64,000 nucleotides of DNA from Lachnoclostridium sp. An14 (GCF_002160755.1 NZ_NFLE01000008.1:58555-122554); one strand, 5' to 3'. Positions 48,387 to 58,188 are shown, counted from the first letter of the stretch. Notes: generated by a model from the sequence alone, not told the origin. Numbers and translations: made by a program.

Positions 48387-50567
48387 TTGAGCGGCAGATG
48401 GAAGGAATGGATCGACGGAATTTACCGGGAGTTTCCGGAAAGAAGGGAGGGGGTGGAGCGGCTGCTGGCCATGGGGACGGACAGGCGGCGTCTGGCCAGG
48501 CTGGCGGCGGAACAGACCTCTGTGGAGGAACCGGAGTGGGAGCGGATCGCCGCCAGGTTCCTGTACGGAGCCTTTGAGGAGGAGCTTTCCGCCCGGCTTG
48601 AGGAGAAGAAGATCAGAAATTTTCCGGAGAAACTGGAGTGGCTTTGCAGGGAAGGACTGTACGGGGACTACATTTTAGAAGGATATGAGAGAGAGGAGCT
48701 TTCTAAGGCGGCGGAGTGGATCCGGGAGGAGAGAAACGGGCTGTTTACCTACGCCGGACTGGAGCTTTTGCTGAACCGGTACGTGATCCGCAGCCGGGCG
48801 GGGGAGATTCTGGAGACGCCTCAGGAAATGTATCTGGGGATCGCCCTCCACCTGGCCCTGCGGGAAAAGAAAGAGGAGAGGATGGGCTGGGTCAGGCGGT
48901 TTTACGACGTGCTGAGCCTTCAGCAGGCCACCATGGCCACTCCCACCCTGTCCAACGCCAGAAAGCCCTTTCACCAGCTTTCCAGCTGCTTTATCGACGT
49001 GGTGCCGGACAGTCTGGACGGGATTTACCGCAGCGTGGACAACTTTGCCAAGGTGAGCAAGTTCGGCGGCGGCATGGGCCTCTATTTCGGTAAGGTGCGG
49101 GCGGCGGGCAGCGCCATCCGCGGCTTTGACGGGGCGGCCGGCGGCGTGATCCGCTGGGTGCGCCTGGTAAACGATACGGCGGTGGCGGTGGATCAGCTGG
49201 GAATGCGCCAGGGGGCCGCGGCGGTGTATCTGGACGCCTGGCACAAGGATCTGCCGGAGTTTCTCCAGCTTCGCACCAACAACGGGGATGACCGGATGAA
49301 GGCTCACGACCTGTTTCCGGCGGTGTGCTATCCCGACCGGTTCTGGCGGATGGCGGAGGAAAATCTGGATCAGGAGTGGCATTTGTTCTGCCCCCACGAG
49401 ATTCTCACGGTGAAGGGCTACGCCCTGGAGGACTTTTACGGGGAGGAGTGGGAGAAACGGTATCTGGACTGTGTAGCTGACAGGCGGCTCTCCCGGCGGA
49501 CGGTGGTGCTCAAAGATCTGGTCCGCATGATCTTAAAATCCATGGCGGAGACGGGAACGCCCTTCGTCTTCAACCGGGACGCCGTAAACCGCGCCAACCC
49601 CAACGGCCATCAGGGGATGATCTACTGCTCCAACCTGTGCACGGAGATCGCCCAGAATATGTCCCCCATGGAGCTTTTGGAGGTGCGGGTGGAGGAGGGA
49701 GAGTCCCCCGCTGTGGTTACCTCCGTCCGCCCCGGGGACTTCGTGGTGTGCAACCTGGCAAGCCTCTGCCTGGGAAACCTTCCCGTGGAAGACGAGGCCG
49801 CCATGGAGCAGGTGGTCACCACCGTGGTGCGGGCGTTAGATAACGTGATCGACTTGAATTTCTATCCTCTCCCCTACGCCAAGCTCACCGCGAAACGGTA
49901 CCGCGGCATCGGCCTGGGAGTGAGCGGCTACCACCATATGCTGGCAAAGCGGGGCATCCGCTGGGAGTCGGAGGAGCATTTAACCTTTGCCGGCCAGGTG
50001 TTTGAGACGATCAATTACCTGGCGGTGAAGGCCAGCAGCCGCTTGGCGGAGGAGCGGGGCAGCTACCCCTGTTTTCCAGGGAGCGACTGGGCCACAGGGG
50101 AGTATTTCCGGAAACGGGGCTATGAAAGCGAGCGCTGGCAGAGCCTGGCGGCGAAAGTGGCGGAAACGGGCATGAGAAACGGCTATCTCATGGCGGTGGC
50201 CCCCACCAGCAGCACCAGCATTTTAGCCGGCACCACCGCCGGTTTGGACCCGGTGATGAAAAAATTCTTCCTGGAGGAGAAAAAGCATTCCATTCTCCCC
50301 CGGGTGGCCCCGGAGTTAAGCCCGTCCACCTTCTGGTACTACAAAGAGGCCCACCACGTGGACCAGTCCTGGAGCCTGCGGGCGGCGGCGGTGCGCCAGC
50401 GGCACATTGACCAGGCCCAGAGCGTAAATTTATACATCACCAACGATTACACCATGCGGCAGATCTTAAATCTCCTCCTCCTGGCGTGGCGGGAGGGCGT
50501 AAAGACCCTCTATTACGTCCGCAGCCGCGCCCTGGAGGTGGAGGAGTGCGAGAGCTGTTCATCATAA
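48387..50567 (+). CDS. nrdA: Ribonucleotide reductase class I, alpha subunit
   Basis: Reduces ribonucleoside diphosphates to deoxyribonucleotides under oxic conditions, with the beta subunit encoded next. 726 residues. Active-site Cys of the disulfide pair in QLSSCFID and FVVCNLASL. Thiyl-radical loop NLCTEI. Radical-transfer tyrosines TLYYVRS. C-terminal redox pair ECESC. No N-terminal ATP-cone is evident, so allosteric activity control may be absent. The start is TTG 48387 behind GGGAGAGGCGAAGG; the next in-frame ATG is 28 codons later. Confidence 0.94.
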   Translation: MSGRWKEWIDGIYREFPERREGVERLLAMGTDRRRLARLAAEQTSVEEPEWERIAARFLYGAFEEELSARLEEKKIRNFPEKLEWLCREGLYGDYILEGYEREELSKAAEWIREERNGLFTYAGLELLLNRYVIRSRAGEILETPQEMYLGIALHLALREKKEERMGWVRRFYDVLSLQQATMATPTLSNARKPFHQLSSCFIDVVPDSLDGIYRSVDNFAKVSKFGGGMGLYFGKVRAAGSAIRGFDGAAGGVIRWVRLVNDTAVAVDQLGMRQGAAAVYLDAWHKDLPEFLQLRTNNGDDRMKAHDLFPAVCYPDRFWRMAEENLDQEWHLFCPHEILTVKGYALEDFYGEEWEKRYLDCVADRRLSRRTVVLKDLVRMILKSMAETGTPFVFNRDAVNRANPNGHQGMIYCSNLCTEIAQNMSPMELLEVRVEEGESPAVVTSVRPGDFVVCNLASLCLGNLPVEDEAAMEQVVTTVVRALDNVIDLNFYPLPYAKLTAKRYRGIGLGVSGYHHMLAKRGIRWESEEHLTFAGQVFETINYLAVKASSRLAEERGSYPCFPGSDWATGEYFRKRGYESERWQSLAAKVAETGMRNGYLMAVAPTSSTSILAGTTAGLDPVMKKFFLEEKKHSILPRVAPELSPSTFWYYKEAHHVDQSWSLRAAAVRQRHIDQAQSVNLYITNDYTMRQILNLLLLAWREGVKTLYYVRSRALEVEECESCSS

Positions 50568-50577
50568 GGAGGATATT

Positions 50578-51621
50578 ATGGAGCGACTGACCAGAAAACG
50601 GCTGTTCAACCCGGACGGGGACACCGCCCCGGGCGCCCGCCGGATCATCGGCGGAAACACCACGAATTTAAACGATTTCAACAACATGAAGTACCAATGG
50701 GCCTCCGACTGGTACCGCCAGGCCATGAACAATTTCTGGATTCCGGAGGAGATCAGCATGGCGGCGGACGTGCTGGACTATCCGCGGCTGACGGAGGCGG
50801 AGCGGACGGCCTACGATAAGATTTTAAGCTTTCTCATTTTCCTGGACTCGGTGCAGACGGCAAACCTGCCGAACATCAGCCAGTACGTCACCGCCAACGA
50901 GATCAACCTCTGCCTGACCATCCAGGCCTTCCAGGAGGCGGTTCACAGCCAGAGCTACAGCTATATGCTGGACACCATCTGCACGCCCACGGAGCGGGAC
51001 CGGATCCTCTACCAGTGGAAGGACGACGCCCACCTGCTGGCGAGAAACACCTTTATCGGGGATCTGTACAACGAGTTTCAGGAGAAACAGGACCGGCTCA
51101 CCTTCTTAAAGGTCCTTACTGCCAACTACATTCTGGAGGGCATTTATTTCTACAGCGGCTTTATGTTCTTCTACAACCTGGCCAGAGGCGGGAAGATGCC
51201 CGGCAGCGTCCAGGAAATCCGCTATATCAACCGGGATGAGAACACCCATCTGTGGCTGTTTCGCAGTATCATAAAGGAGCTGCGGGGAGAGGAGCCGGAG
51301 CTGTTTACCGGGAAAAATGTGGCGGTGATGGAAGAAATGATGCGGGAAGGCGTCCGCCAGGAGATCGCCTGGGGACGCTATGTGATCGGAGAACAGATTC
51401 CGGGACTGACGGAGGAGATGGTGGAGGACTACATCCTCTACCTGGGAAATCTGCGGTGGAGCTCTTTGGGCTTTGGCACCCTCTATGAGGGCCGCGAGGC
51501 GGAGCCCGCCTCCATGAAATGGGTGGGCCTTTACTCCAACGCCAACATGGTGAAAACGGACTTTTTCGAGGCCAAAAGTACCGCCTACGCTAAGAGCGCT
51601 GCCCTGGTGGACGATCTGTGA
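50578..51621 (+). CDS. nrdB: Ribonucleotide reductase class I, beta subunit
   Basis: Radical-generating dinuclear-metal subunit, 347 residues. Metal ligands and radical site are visible: FLDSVQTANL (Asp), EAVHSQSY (Glu, His and Tyr at +0, +3 and +7, the E. coli E115/H118/Y122 pattern), ILEGIYF (Glu) and RDENTHLW (Glu, His). The tyrosyl radical residue is retained. It starts 10 bp after nrdA with AAGGAGG at the junction, one operon. No nrdI or thioredoxin-like partner lies in the window. Confidence 0.95.
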   Translation: MERLTRKRLFNPDGDTAPGARRIIGGNTTNLNDFNNMKYQWASDWYRQAMNNFWIPEEISMAADVLDYPRLTEAERTAYDKILSFLIFLDSVQTANLPNISQYVTANEINLCLTIQAFQEAVHSQSYSYMLDTICTPTERDRILYQWKDDAHLLARNTFIGDLYNEFQEKQDRLTFLKVLTANYILEGIYFYSGFMFFYNLARGGKMPGSVQEIRYINRDENTHLWLFRSIIKELRGEEPELFTGKNVAVMEEMMREGVRQEIAWGRYVIGEQIPGLTEEMVEDYILYLGNLRWSSLGFGTLYEGREAEPASMKWVGLYSNANMVKTDFFEAKSTAYAKSAALVDDL

Positions 51622-51675
51622 CGGTTTGCAGGCGGAACGGTCAGGCCCAGGCAGGCCGGTTCAGAACCTAGGAAA

Positions 51676-52734
51676 CTAGGAAATCCGGCGCCGGAGGCGT
51701 TTTTTCAGGACTTCATACACCCACAGCACCCCCACCATAATCCCGAAGGAGACGCAGGCAAAGCCCAGGGCCCTCCACTCGCTGTCCACGGAGAGCATGG
51801 GCTCGAGCCACTCCCCGGTGAGGAGCTGATACCCCTCCGCCACCAGGTAGTTGACAAAGGTTTGGGCGGCGAAAATGGCCATGGAGTGGCGGCCGCAGAA
51901 CTGCCAGAACCGCCACCGTTTCCACTTCACGGCGGTGAGGCTTAAGGCCAGGATCCCGGTGAAGGCCGCCGTCAGGTAGAGGGGGGCCGGCGGGTAGACG
52001 CCGTCGCACATATTGGAGTAGCCGCCCGCCTGGGGGCCGAACAGGTAGTTGGACCACACCAGCAGAGGGAAAAGGAGCCAGTAAAGAGGCTGGAGCCTGT
52101 TTAACAGGTCCGCCCGCCCGGCGTAGTAGCCCGCCGCCAGAAACACGAAGGCCACGCAGGCCGTGTCCAGTTTCCAGGGGACGGAAGACAGGCCCAGGGG
52201 GCGGTACTTCCACATCAGCCAGTTGACCCAGGGCAGGAATTCAATCCCCGCCAGGGCCGCCGCCGTGAGGGTGGAGAGCCGTACAAGCAGGCTGCTGTTC
52301 CGGAACCGGCGGTGCCAGAGGTAAAAGCCGGTTTCCGCGAAGAACAGGACGGCCAGAAACCATACCTGCCCCACGTAGAGCCCTGCCGGCTGGGCGTAAT
52401 AAAAAATGGACAGCAGTTCATTCTTCACCCCCGTCATCACCATGTAAATGCGGTAGGACGGCCGGATGAGGCAGATGACAAAGCCGGCAAAGGTGATGGC
52501 AAAATAGGGAAAAAGCCTGGTGCGCAGCTTGTTTTTCACAGCCTGGCCCAGGCTTTTATATTTCTCCGGACGGAAGGTCATCCCCGTGAGAAAGAAAAAG
52601 AGAGGCATATGAAAGCTGAAAATCCAGTTAAAGACCGGACTTTTGAATTTCAGAATGTGGCCGAAGACGACGAGAAACATGGCCAGCCCCTTGGCCACGT
52701 CCAGCTCCGGCAGGCGTCTGGAACGACGGTTCAT
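51676..52734 (-). CDS. Membrane acyltransferase, family 3 (OafA/YrhL-like)
   Basis: 352-residue polytopic O-acyltransferase, typically transferring acetyl or other acyl groups to surface glycans. Visible motifs are RLPELDVAKGLAMFLVVFGHIL (N-terminal catalytic His region), FSFHMPLFFFLTGMTF and about ten hydrophobic segments. The open frame begins 21 codons earlier, but ATG 52734 has GGGGGAG upstream and starts at the family N terminus. Promoter TTGCTT-N17-TATAAT (minus). The acceptor is unknown. Confidence 0.88.
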   Translation of the reverse strand: MNRRSRRLPELDVAKGLAMFLVVFGHILKFKSPVFNWIFSFHMPLFFFLTGMTFRPEKYKSLGQAVKNKLRTRLFPYFAITFAGFVICLIRPSYRIYMVMTGVKNELLSIFYYAQPAGLYVGQVWFLAVLFFAETGFYLWHRRFRNSSLLVRLSTLTAAALAGIEFLPWVNWLMWKYRPLGLSSVPWKLDTACVAFVFLAAGYYAGRADLLNRLQPLYWLLFPLLVWSNYLFGPQAGGYSNMCDGVYPPAPLYLTAAFTGILALSLTAVKWKRWRFWQFCGRHSMAIFAAQTFVNYLVAEGYQLLTGEWLEPMLSVDSEWRALGFACVSFGIMVGVLWVYEVLKKRLRRRIS

Positions 52735-52768
52735 AGTTACTCCCCCATAAAACAAAGTTCTGCCCAAT

Positions 52769-52825
52769 ATTATAAGAAGGGATGGGAGGAAAAGCAATGG
52801 TTTTTCCCGAAAAAAGGAGTATAAT
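52769..52825. promoter_or_regulatory. Overlapping divergent promoters
   Basis: Minus strand: TTGCTT (plus 52792-52797), 17-bp spacer, TATAAT (plus 52769-52774) for the acyltransferase. Plus strand: TATAAT at 52820-52825 for the nitroreductase, with a poor -35. Confidence 0.65.
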
Positions 52826-52893
52826 GGGGAAAGAAGGGGCCGCCGGGAGCCAAATGTCCCGCCGCGGCCGCGAAAAAAGAGGAGGTAACCCTT

Positions 52894-53409
52894 ATGAATG
52901 AGACCATGAAAACCATTTTAACCAGAAGAAGCATCCGCAGCTTTCAGGAAAAACCCATCCCGGAGGAGGATGTAAAACAGCTGGTGGACGCCGCCCTCCA
53001 CGCTCCCAGCGGCATGGGAAAGCAGACCTGGAAATTTACGGTGGTGATGAACCGGGAGAAGATCCAGAAACTGGCAAAGGCCATCGGCGCGGCCCTGGGA
53101 CGGGACGGATACGATATGTACCAGCCGGAGGTCCTGATCATTCCTTCTAATTTAAAAGAGAGCCCCTTCGGCCGGGAGGACAACGCCTGCGCCCTGGAGA
53201 ACATTTTCCTGGCGGCCCACTCCCTGGGGATCGGCTCCGTCTGGATCAACCAGCTTCAGGGCATCTGCGACCAGCCGGAGATCCGGGCCATTTTAAAGGA
53301 GTTTGAGATCCCCGACGACCATGTGGTATACGGCATGGCGGCTCTGGGATACGGGGACGGGGAGCCGGCGCCGAAGGAGCGCATCGGCCAGACCGCCTAT
53401 ATCCGCTGA
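52894..53409 (+). CDS. Nitroreductase-family flavoprotein
   Basis: 171-residue FMN-dependent NAD(P)H oxidoreductase. The N-terminal FMN-phosphate motif is LTRRSIRSFQEKPIPEED. Later blocks are APSGMGKQTWKFTVV, ALENIFLAAHSLGIGSVWINQL and GYGDGEPAPKER. Strong RBS GAGGAGG. Monocistronic. Single-domain members reduce quinones, nitro compounds or serve redox balancing; the substrate is not known. Confidence 0.93.
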   Translation: MNETMKTILTRRSIRSFQEKPIPEEDVKQLVDAALHAPSGMGKQTWKFTVVMNREKIQKLAKAIGAALGRDGYDMYQPEVLIIPSNLKESPFGREDNACALENIFLAAHSLGIGSVWINQLQGICDQPEIRAILKEFEIPDDHVVYGMAALGYGDGEPAPKERIGQTAYIR

Positions 53410-53510
53410 CGGCCTGGGATTGCTGCCGGAGATTGTTTTTCCCGGCTGGAGGACATTTCCGCGGGAATTTCCGACGGCGCCCGGCAGGAATCATCTGGCA
53501 GCTAATAATG

Positions 53511-53569
53511 TTTTACGTTGGCCAATTTTGAAAAATCCGTCAAATTGTGAATGGCATGGCTGAACGGTT
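53511..53569 (-). repeat. Intergenic repeat family B, copy 3 (partial)
   Basis: The minus strand reads AACCGTTCAGCCATGCCATT, then a variant of CATTTGACGGATTTT and AAAATTGGCCAACG, matching the first ~58 bp of the copies at 38964 and 48059. The rest of the element is absent. Confidence 0.75.
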
Positions 53570-53600
53570 ATGAGAATTTGTACGGCCGGCCTGGAAAACC

Positions 53601-53629
53601 TTGCCGAAGCCTTATTTTTCTGCTATAAT
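53601..53629 (+). promoter_or_regulatory. Promoter of glnS
   Basis: TTGCCG (53601-53606), 17-bp spacer, TATAAT (53624-53629), 60 bp before the ATG. Confidence 0.75.
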
Positions 53630-53689
53630 GGTTCAACATGAAAACAGGCAGGCATTGCCTGCAAGGATAGAAATACGTGGAGGGACGAT

Positions 53690-55384
53690 ATGGAAGAAAA
53701 GATGCCGGCAGTGGAAACCGCGGAAAAAGAGGTGGTTTCCAAAAACTTTATTGAGCAGGAGATCGACAAAGACCTGGCGGAGGGCGTGTACGACCACGTG
53801 CAGACCCGTTTCCCGCCGGAGCCCAACGGCTACCTGCACATCGGCCATGCCAAGTCCATTCTGTTAAACTCTGGCCTGGCAAAAAAATACAACGGAAAGT
53901 TCAATCTCCGCTTTGACGACACCAACCCGACGAAGGAAAAGGTGGAGTTTGTGGAGTCCATCAAGGCGGACGTACAGTGGCTGGGAGCCGACTACGAGGA
54001 CCGGCTGTTTTTCGCCTCCGACTACTTTGAGCAGATGTATGAGTGCGCCGTTTTCCTGATCAAGAAGGGAAAGGCCTTCGTCTGCGACCTGACCGCCGAC
54101 GAGATCAGAGAGTACCGGGGAGATTTTAAGACCCCCGGCAAGGAGAGCCCCTACCGGAACCGTTCCGTGGAGGAGAACTTAAAGCTCTTTGAGGAGATGA
54201 AGGAGGGAAAATACCGGGACGGAGAAAAAGTGCTCCGGGCCAAGATCGACATGGCCTCCCCCAACATCAATATGAGGGATCCGGTGATCTACCGGGTGGC
54301 CCACATGAGCCACCACAACACCGGGGACAAGTGGTGCATCTATCCCATGTACGACTTCGCCCACCCCATTGAGGATGCCATCGAGCACATCACCCACTCC
54401 ATCTGCACCCTGGAGTTTGAGGATCACAGACCTCTCTACGACTGGGTGGTGCGGGAGTGCGAGTTTGAGAATCCGCCCCGCCAGATCGAGTTTGCCAAGC
54501 TCTACCTCACCAACGTGGTCACCGGTAAGCGCTACATCAAAAAGCTGGTGGAGGACGGCATTGTGGACGGCTGGGACGATCCCCGTCTGGTGTCCATCGC
54601 TGCCTTGAGAAGAAGGGGTTACACGCCGGAGTCCATCCGGATGTTTGTGGACCTGGTGGGCGTGGCAAAGGCTAACAGCTCCGTGGACTACGCCCTCTTA
54701 GAGTACTGCATCCGCGAGGATCTGAAACTGAAAAAGTCCAGAATGATGGCGATCTTAGACCCGGTCAAGCTGGTGATTGACAACTATCCGGAGGATCAGA
54801 TGGAGGAGGTAGAGGTGCCCAACAATCTGGAGAACCCGGAATTAGGTTCCCGCATGGTGCCCTTTGGAAGGGAGCTTTACATTGAGCGGGAGGACTTTAT
54901 GGAGACGCCGCCCCGGAAGTATTTCCGGATGTTCCCCGGCAATGAGGTCCGCCTTATGGGCGCGTACTTTGCCACCTGCACCAGCTGTGAGAAGGACGCC
55001 GACGGAAACGTGACGGTGGTACACTGCACCTACGATCCGGAGACGAGAGGCGGCTCCAGCGCCGACGGCCGCAAGGTGAAGGGAACCATCCACTGGGTGG
55101 CCGCCAAGACGGCGGTGAAGGCGGAGTGCCGCCTGTACGAGAACATCGTGGACGAGGAAAAAGGCAAGTTAAACGAGGACGGCAGCCTGAACTTAAATCC
55201 CAATTCCCTCACTGTGCTCACGGAGTGCTACATGGAGCCGGAGCTGGGAAAGGCCCAGGCCTACGACAGTTTCCAGTTTGTGCGCAATGGCTATTTCTGC
55301 GCCGACTGCAAGGACAGCCGTCCCGATCACCTGGTGTTTAACCGGATCGTGTCCTTAAAGAGCTCCTTTAAGATTCAGAAGTAA
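53690..55384 (+). CDS. glnS: Glutaminyl-tRNA synthetase
   Basis: Class I synthetase charging tRNA-Gln directly. 564 residues, the normal length. The Rossmann half has [17 protein letters not shown] (HIGH), [12 protein letters not shown] and [23 protein letters not shown]. The second signature region is [16 protein letters not shown], then WDDPRL in place of a clean KMSKS. The C-terminal anticodon-binding beta-barrels include [14 protein letters not shown]. Many Firmicutes lack this enzyme and use GatCAB, so its presence fits Lachnospiraceae-type acquisition. It is followed 15 bp later by a MocR regulator. Confidence 0.96.
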   Translation: MEEKMPAVETAEKEVVSKNFIEQEIDKDLAEGVYDHVQTRFPPEPNGYLHIGHAKSILLNSGLAKKYNGKFNLRFDDTNPTKEKVEFVESIKADVQWLGADYEDRLFFASDYFEQMYECAVFLIKKGKAFVCDLTADEIREYRGDFKTPGKESPYRNRSVEENLKLFEEMKEGKYRDGEKVLRAKIDMASPNINMRDPVIYRVAHMSHHNTGDKWCIYPMYDFAHPIEDAIEHITHSICTLEFEDHRPLYDWVVRECEFENPPRQIEFAKLYLTNVVTGKRYIKKLVEDGIVDGWDDPRLVSIAALRRRGYTPESIRMFVDLVGVAKANSSVDYALLEYCIREDLKLKKSRMMAILDPVKLVIDNYPEDQMEEVEVPNNLENPELGSRMVPFGRELYIEREDFMETPPRKYFRMFPGNEVRLMGAYFATCTSCEKDADGNVTVVHCTYDPETRGGSSADGRKVKGTIHWVAAKTAVKAECRLYENIVDEEKGKLNEDGSLNLNPNSLTVLTECYMEPELGKAQAYDSFQFVRNGYFCADCKDSRPDHLVFNRIVSLKSSFKIQK

Positions 55385-55399
55385 GACGGAGGCGGGAAC

Positions 55400-56875
55400 A
55401 TGGATCTGATGGTACCGCTGAAACCGGGAGGGGAGACGCCCCTCTACGAGCAGATTTATGAATATATCAAAAAAGAGATCCGAACGGGCGGACTGCGGGC
55501 AGCGGTCCGCCTTCCGTCTACCAGGAGGCTGGCGGAGCATTTAAAGGTGAGCCGCAGCACCACCCAGATGGCCTACGACCAGCTGCTGGCGGAGGGCTAT
55601 ATCGAGGCAGTGCCCTACCGGGGCTACTTTGTGTGTGAGACGGACGGACTGCTGGAGATCGGAAGGGCCTGGGGAGACGGATCTGGGGCAGGAAAGGAAA
55701 GACTTAAGCCTGTGCGGCCCTCCGGGATCACCCAGCCCCAGGTTTCCGCGGCCCCCCGGCCGGGATCCCGCCGGTTCCAGGTGGATTTTTCCCCCAGGGG
55801 CATTGACCTGGAGAGCTTTCCCTATGGGGTCTGGCGGAAGATTTCCAAAGACACCCTGGTGGACGACAACCGGGAAATGTTCCTGGCGGGGGACCGGCAG
55901 GGGGAGCCGGCTCTGCGGGAGGCCATCCGGGACTATCTCCACGCCGCCAGGGGCGTGGTCTGTGAGACGGAGCAGATCGTCATCGGCGCCGGGAGCGAGT
56001 ATCTGCTGATGCTGCTCATGGGAATGCTGGGCCGTTCCCACACCGTGGCCATGGAAAGCCCCACCTACAAGCAAGCTTACCGGGTGCTGGCGGGCCAGGG
56101 GGTGAAGGTTTGCCCCGTAGGTATGGACAGCCGCGGGATGCGGGTGGATGCCCTGGAGGCCAGCGGGGCGGACATCGCCTACGTGATGCCCTCCCACCAG
56201 TTTCCCACAGGGATCGTGATGCCGGTGAGGCGGCGGCAGGAGCTGCTGCAGTGGGCCTGCCGCCGGGAGGGCCGGTTTCTCATCGAGGACGACTACGACA
56301 GCGAATTCCGCTACAAGGGAAAGCCGGTGCCGGCCCTTCAGGGGATGGGGCGGGAGGACAAGGTGATCTACCTTGGCACCTTCTCCCAGTCCATCGCGGC
56401 GGCCATCCGCATCAGCTATATGGTGCTGCCCCCGGCCCTTCTGGAACTGTACCGGGAACGGGCCGGGTTTTACGCCTCCACCGTGTCCCGGATCGACCAG
56501 AACATCCTCTATCAGTTCCTGGTAAGGGGCCATTTTGAGCGCCATTTGAACCGGATGCGTTCTGTGTACCGGGAAAAGCACGATAGCCTGCTGGCGGCCC
56601 TGTCTCCTCTGGGAGACGGGTTCCAGGTGTCCGGGGAGTATGCCGGCCTCCACCTTCTTCTCACTCACCGGGAGATGCCGGAGCGGGAGCTGGTGCGTCT
56701 GGCGGAGGAGGCGGGCGTAGGAGTTTACGGCCTTTCTTCCTACTTTATCGGCGAGCCGGAGAAGGGAGAGGGGAGCCGCACCGTCATTTTAGGCTACGCC
56801 AGCCTGACGGCAGAGGAGATCCGCAGAGGGGCGGAAGGGCTGGTGCAGGCGTGGGGCTCCTGCGGAAAGAGGTAG
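55400..56875 (+). CDS. MocR-type (GntR/aminotransferase) regulator lacking the PLP lysine
   Basis: 491 residues. The N-terminal GntR winged helix (about 10-75: LYEQIYEYIKKEIRTGGL, LPSTRRLAEHLKVSRSTTQMAYDQL) is fused to a fold-type I aminotransferase domain (about 125-485). The PLP ring-binding region is EDDYDSEFRY. The position that should hold the Schiff-base lysine (TFSKS in relatives) is Gln330: FSQSIAAAIR, codon CAG at 56387-56389, one base from AAG. It may have lost PLP binding or bind another ligand. PdxR-like members control pyridoxal genes; the target here is unknown. RBS GGAGGCGGG. Confidence 0.92.
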   Translation: MDLMVPLKPGGETPLYEQIYEYIKKEIRTGGLRAAVRLPSTRRLAEHLKVSRSTTQMAYDQLLAEGYIEAVPYRGYFVCETDGLLEIGRAWGDGSGAGKERLKPVRPSGITQPQVSAAPRPGSRRFQVDFSPRGIDLESFPYGVWRKISKDTLVDDNREMFLAGDRQGEPALREAIRDYLHAARGVVCETEQIVIGAGSEYLLMLLMGMLGRSHTVAMESPTYKQAYRVLAGQGVKVCPVGMDSRGMRVDALEASGADIAYVMPSHQFPTGIVMPVRRRQELLQWACRREGRFLIEDDYDSEFRYKGKPVPALQGMGREDKVIYLGTFSQSIAAAIRISYMVLPPALLELYRERAGFYASTVSRIDQNILYQFLVRGHFERHLNRMRSVYREKHDSLLAALSPLGDGFQVSGEYAGLHLLLTHREMPERELVRLAEEAGVGVYGLSSYFIGEPEKGEGSRTVILGYASLTAEEIRRGAEGLVQAWGSCGKR

Positions 56876-56882
56876 AAGAAAG

Positions 56883-56935
56883 AAGGGAGATGGCTGCCGG
56901 TGCAAGTGTGCTCAACCGCGCATTCCTGGGCACGT
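56883..56935 (+). repeat. Intergenic repeat family A, copy 4 (partial)
   Basis: GGGAGATGGCTGCCGG, GCAAGTGTGCTCAACCGCG and CATTCCTGGGCACG match the middle and distal modules of the family. The CCTCCGGCGGGAGGC core is missing. Confidence 0.5.
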
Positions 56936-56990
56936 TACTGGATTGCTTTTCAAAAAAAACAAGAAATCAAAGAAAAGTTTCTTCAGTTGT

Positions 56991-57019
56991 TTGACAGCGG
57001 CCAGAATTAGTGCTATTTT
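56991..57019 (+). promoter_or_regulatory. Promoter of ilvE
   Basis: TTGACA (56991-56996), 17-bp spacer, TATTTT (57014-57019). Confidence 0.8.
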
Positions 57020-57059
57020 TGATAGTAAAGTATTACAGCAGCATAGGAGGTAGGTTATT

Positions 57060-58085
57060 ATGGAAAAGAAGAATCTGGATTGGGAAAATATTGGATTTGT
57101 ATACCGGGAGACAGACAAACGGTATGTGTCTCATTATAAGGATGGCCAGTGGGATGAGGGAGCTTTGATTTCCGATTCCAACATCGTGTTAAACGAGTGT
57201 GCCGGCATCTTCCAGTACTGCCAGGAGGTGTTTGAGGGATTAAAGGCTTACACTACGGAGGACGGAAGCATCGTTACCTTCCGCCCGGATCAGAACGCGG
57301 AGAGAATGATGAATTCCGCGGTGGGCCTGGAGATGCCCGCTTTCCCGAAGGAGCGGTTCTTAGACGCCGTGGACCAGGTGGTGCGGGCCAACGAGGCCTG
57401 GGTTCCGCCCTACGGCAGCGGCGCCAGCCTGTACATCCGCCCCTATATGTTCGCCTCCGGTTCCGTGATCGGCGTAAAGCCGGCGGACGAGTATCAGTTC
57501 CGTGTGCTCTGCACTCCCGTAGGCCCCTATTTTAAGGGCGGCGCGAAACCGATTTCCATCTGTGTCAGCGATTTTGACCGGGCGGCCCCCAGAGGAACGG
57601 GCCACATCAAGGCTGGCTTAAACTACGCCATGAGTATGCACGCCGGAATGGAGGCCCACAGAAAGGGCTTTGACGAGAATATGTTCCTGGATCCCGGCAG
57701 CCGCCGCTATGTGGAGGAGACCGGCGGGGCCAATTTCCTGTTCGTGACCAAGGACGGAGAGGTGGTAACGCCCAAGTCTGATTCCATTCTGCCCTCCATC
57801 ACCCGCCGTTCCCTGATCTACGTGGCAGAGCATTACCTGGGTATCAAGGTGACAGAGCGCCCGGTAGAGCTGGCGGAGTTAGGGGATTTCACGGAGTGCG
57901 GCGTGTGCGGCACGGCAGCAGTGGTTTCCCCGGTGGGAAAAGTGGTGGATCACGGAAAAGAGATCTGTTTCCCCAGCGGCATGGAGAAGATGGGACCGGT
58001 GATCCAGAAACTGTACGACACCTTAACCGGCATCCAGATGGGCCGGATCGAGGCACCGGAAGGCTGGATCCGCAAGATCAAATAA
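57060..58085 (+). CDS. ilvE: Branched-chain amino acid aminotransferase
   Basis: PLP enzyme exchanging amino groups between glutamate and Leu, Ile or Val keto acids. 341 residues, class IV fold. Visible blocks are GIFQYCQEVFEGLKAY, RPDQNAERM, YIRPYMFASG, GTGHIKAGLNYAMSM (catalytic Lys), VEETGGANFLFV and the C-terminal GTAAVVSPVGKV. RBS AGGAGGTAGG. It has its own promoter and terminator and no T-box or leader peptide evident in the ~40 nt leader. Confidence 0.96.
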   Translation: MEKKNLDWENIGFVYRETDKRYVSHYKDGQWDEGALISDSNIVLNECAGIFQYCQEVFEGLKAYTTEDGSIVTFRPDQNAERMMNSAVGLEMPAFPKERFLDAVDQVVRANEAWVPPYGSGASLYIRPYMFASGSVIGVKPADEYQFRVLCTPVGPYFKGGAKPISICVSDFDRAAPRGTGHIKAGLNYAMSMHAGMEAHRKGFDENMFLDPGSRRYVEETGGANFLFVTKDGEVVTPKSDSILPSITRRSLIYVAEHYLGIKVTERPVELAELGDFTECGVCGTAAVVSPVGKVVDHGKEICFPSGMEKMGPVIQKLYDTLTGIQMGRIEAPEGWIRKIK

Positions 58086-58104
58086 GAAGACAGGAATGGT
58101 TTCC

Positions 58105-58185
58105 GGAAGGCGAAACGCGTGCGCGGCAGCGCACACTGGCGCCGGAGGCTTTTGGTGCCATAAGGAATGCGGTTTCCCAAGAAAG
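58105..58185 (-). repeat. Intergenic repeat family A, copy 5 (inverted, shortened)
   Basis: The minus strand reads GGGAAACCGCATTCCTTATG, GCACCAAAAGCCTCCGGCGC and AGTGTGCGCTGCC, i.e. the hairpin, the start of the core and the tail, with the centre deleted. Confidence 0.6.
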
Positions 58186-58188
58186 AAC

